DNA of 6,378 nt from an uncultured Clostridium sp. (GTDB lineage Bacteria > Bacillota > Clostridia > Lachnospirales > Lachnospiraceae): assembly GCA_900552885.1 (NCBI GenBank), contig USBM01000128.1, forward strand, positions 1 through 6,378, given 5' to 3'. Numbering within the stretch: position 1 is the first letter of the stretch; each line of letters begins with the position of its first letter. Position numbers and translations under genes: made by a program. This document shows, piece by piece, positions 6,286 through 6,378 of the stretch. Under the pieces are notes generated by a model that saw nothing but the letters and a program-made list of their open reading frames with translations, did not search any database and was not told the DNA's origin.

Positions 6286-6305
6286 ATTTACGAAAATAGG
6301 TAAAT
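6286..6305. promoter_or_regulatory. Small palindrome upstream of the repressor gene (candidate operator)
   Basis: ATTTAC (6286-6291) and GTAAAT (6300-6305) form perfect 6-base arms around an 8-base spacer, between the repressor's ribosome binding site and its likely promoter. The centre-to-centre distance of the arms is 14 bases, which does not match the symporter repeat at 3725-3758, so a shared operator is not shown. Self-regulation is common in DeoR-type genes, but a short AT-rich palindrome can arise by chance. Confidence 0.35.
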
Positions 6306-6315
6306 CATTCGTTTT

Positions 6316-6344
6316 CATATATATAATACGTTGCAGAAAGACAA
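6316..6344 (-). promoter_or_regulatory. Weak promoter-like sequence for the repressor gene
   Basis: On the minus strand TTGTCT (complement of 6339-6344) precedes TATATG (complement of 6316-6321) with a 17-base spacer; each hexamer matches the sigma-A consensus at 4 of 6 positions. The surrounding AT run (6317-6328) also contains TATAAT on the plus strand at 6322-6327, without a good -35 partner. The position suits a repressor promoter about 65-100 bases before the gene, but the match is modest. Confidence 0.3.
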
Positions 6345-6378
6345 TAGATATGCATAACATTACCAATCTTGTGTAAAG

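Noticed and set aside
6331..6359. Plus-strand promoter starting at TTGCAG for a divergent gene
   Set aside because: The matching -10 position (ATAACA at 17-base spacing) is poor, and the gene it would serve is outside the window.
6176..6376. Plus-strand frame of 66 codons at the right end
   Set aside because: It overlaps the repressor's well-conserved helix-turn-helix coding region and runs through its promoter region, and it has no ribosome binding site.

Overview
The window reads as chromosomal DNA from a Gram-positive gut anaerobe of the Clostridia, most like Lachnospiraceae. This rests on moderate base composition, strong AGGAGG-type ribosome binding sites, a consensus sigma-A promoter, and a surface protein of a type common in gut Firmicutes: right-handed beta-helix coils, Ig-like and InlB-like modules, a chitobiase-type C-terminal module and an SPxTG sorting signal. 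The assignment is inferred from gene content and style, not from a marker gene.

Layout. Positions 1-89 hold the probable tail of an upstream gene. It overlaps the start of a very large secreted, cell-wall-anchored protein (73-3600, 1175 residues). The ribosome binding site of the large gene lies inside the upstream gene, which suggests an operon with coupled translation. Positions 3601-3842 are a compact regulatory region: a hairpin terminator, a sigma-A promoter with both hexamers perfect and a 17-base spacer, an inverted repeat just downstream of the expected transcription start, a second long stem-loop in the leader, and a ribosome binding site. This region drives a 511-residue sodium:solute symporter of the SSS family (3843-5378). 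A convergent DeoR-family repressor follows (5456-6244, minus strand). The last 134 bases are the repressor's upstream region, with a small palindrome and an AT-rich promoter-like stretch. Any gene divergent from the repressor lies beyond the right edge.

How the parts may work together. The symporter and repressor form a plausible uptake module: DeoR proteins usually sense a phosphorylated sugar or related intermediate, and the symporter has its own strong promoter with an operator-like repeat overlapping the start of its transcript. Whether this repressor controls this symporter is not shown by the sequence, because no clearly shared operator was found in front of the two genes. The surface protein is a separate unit, cut off from the symporter by a terminator, and is probably a wall-attached adhesin or glycan-binding protein.

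No clearly new biological system is visible. The most useful leads are the architecture of the surface protein (duplicated Ig module, lysine-rich heptad stalk, His/Cys cluster), its corrected start, and the two-hairpin leader of the symporter.
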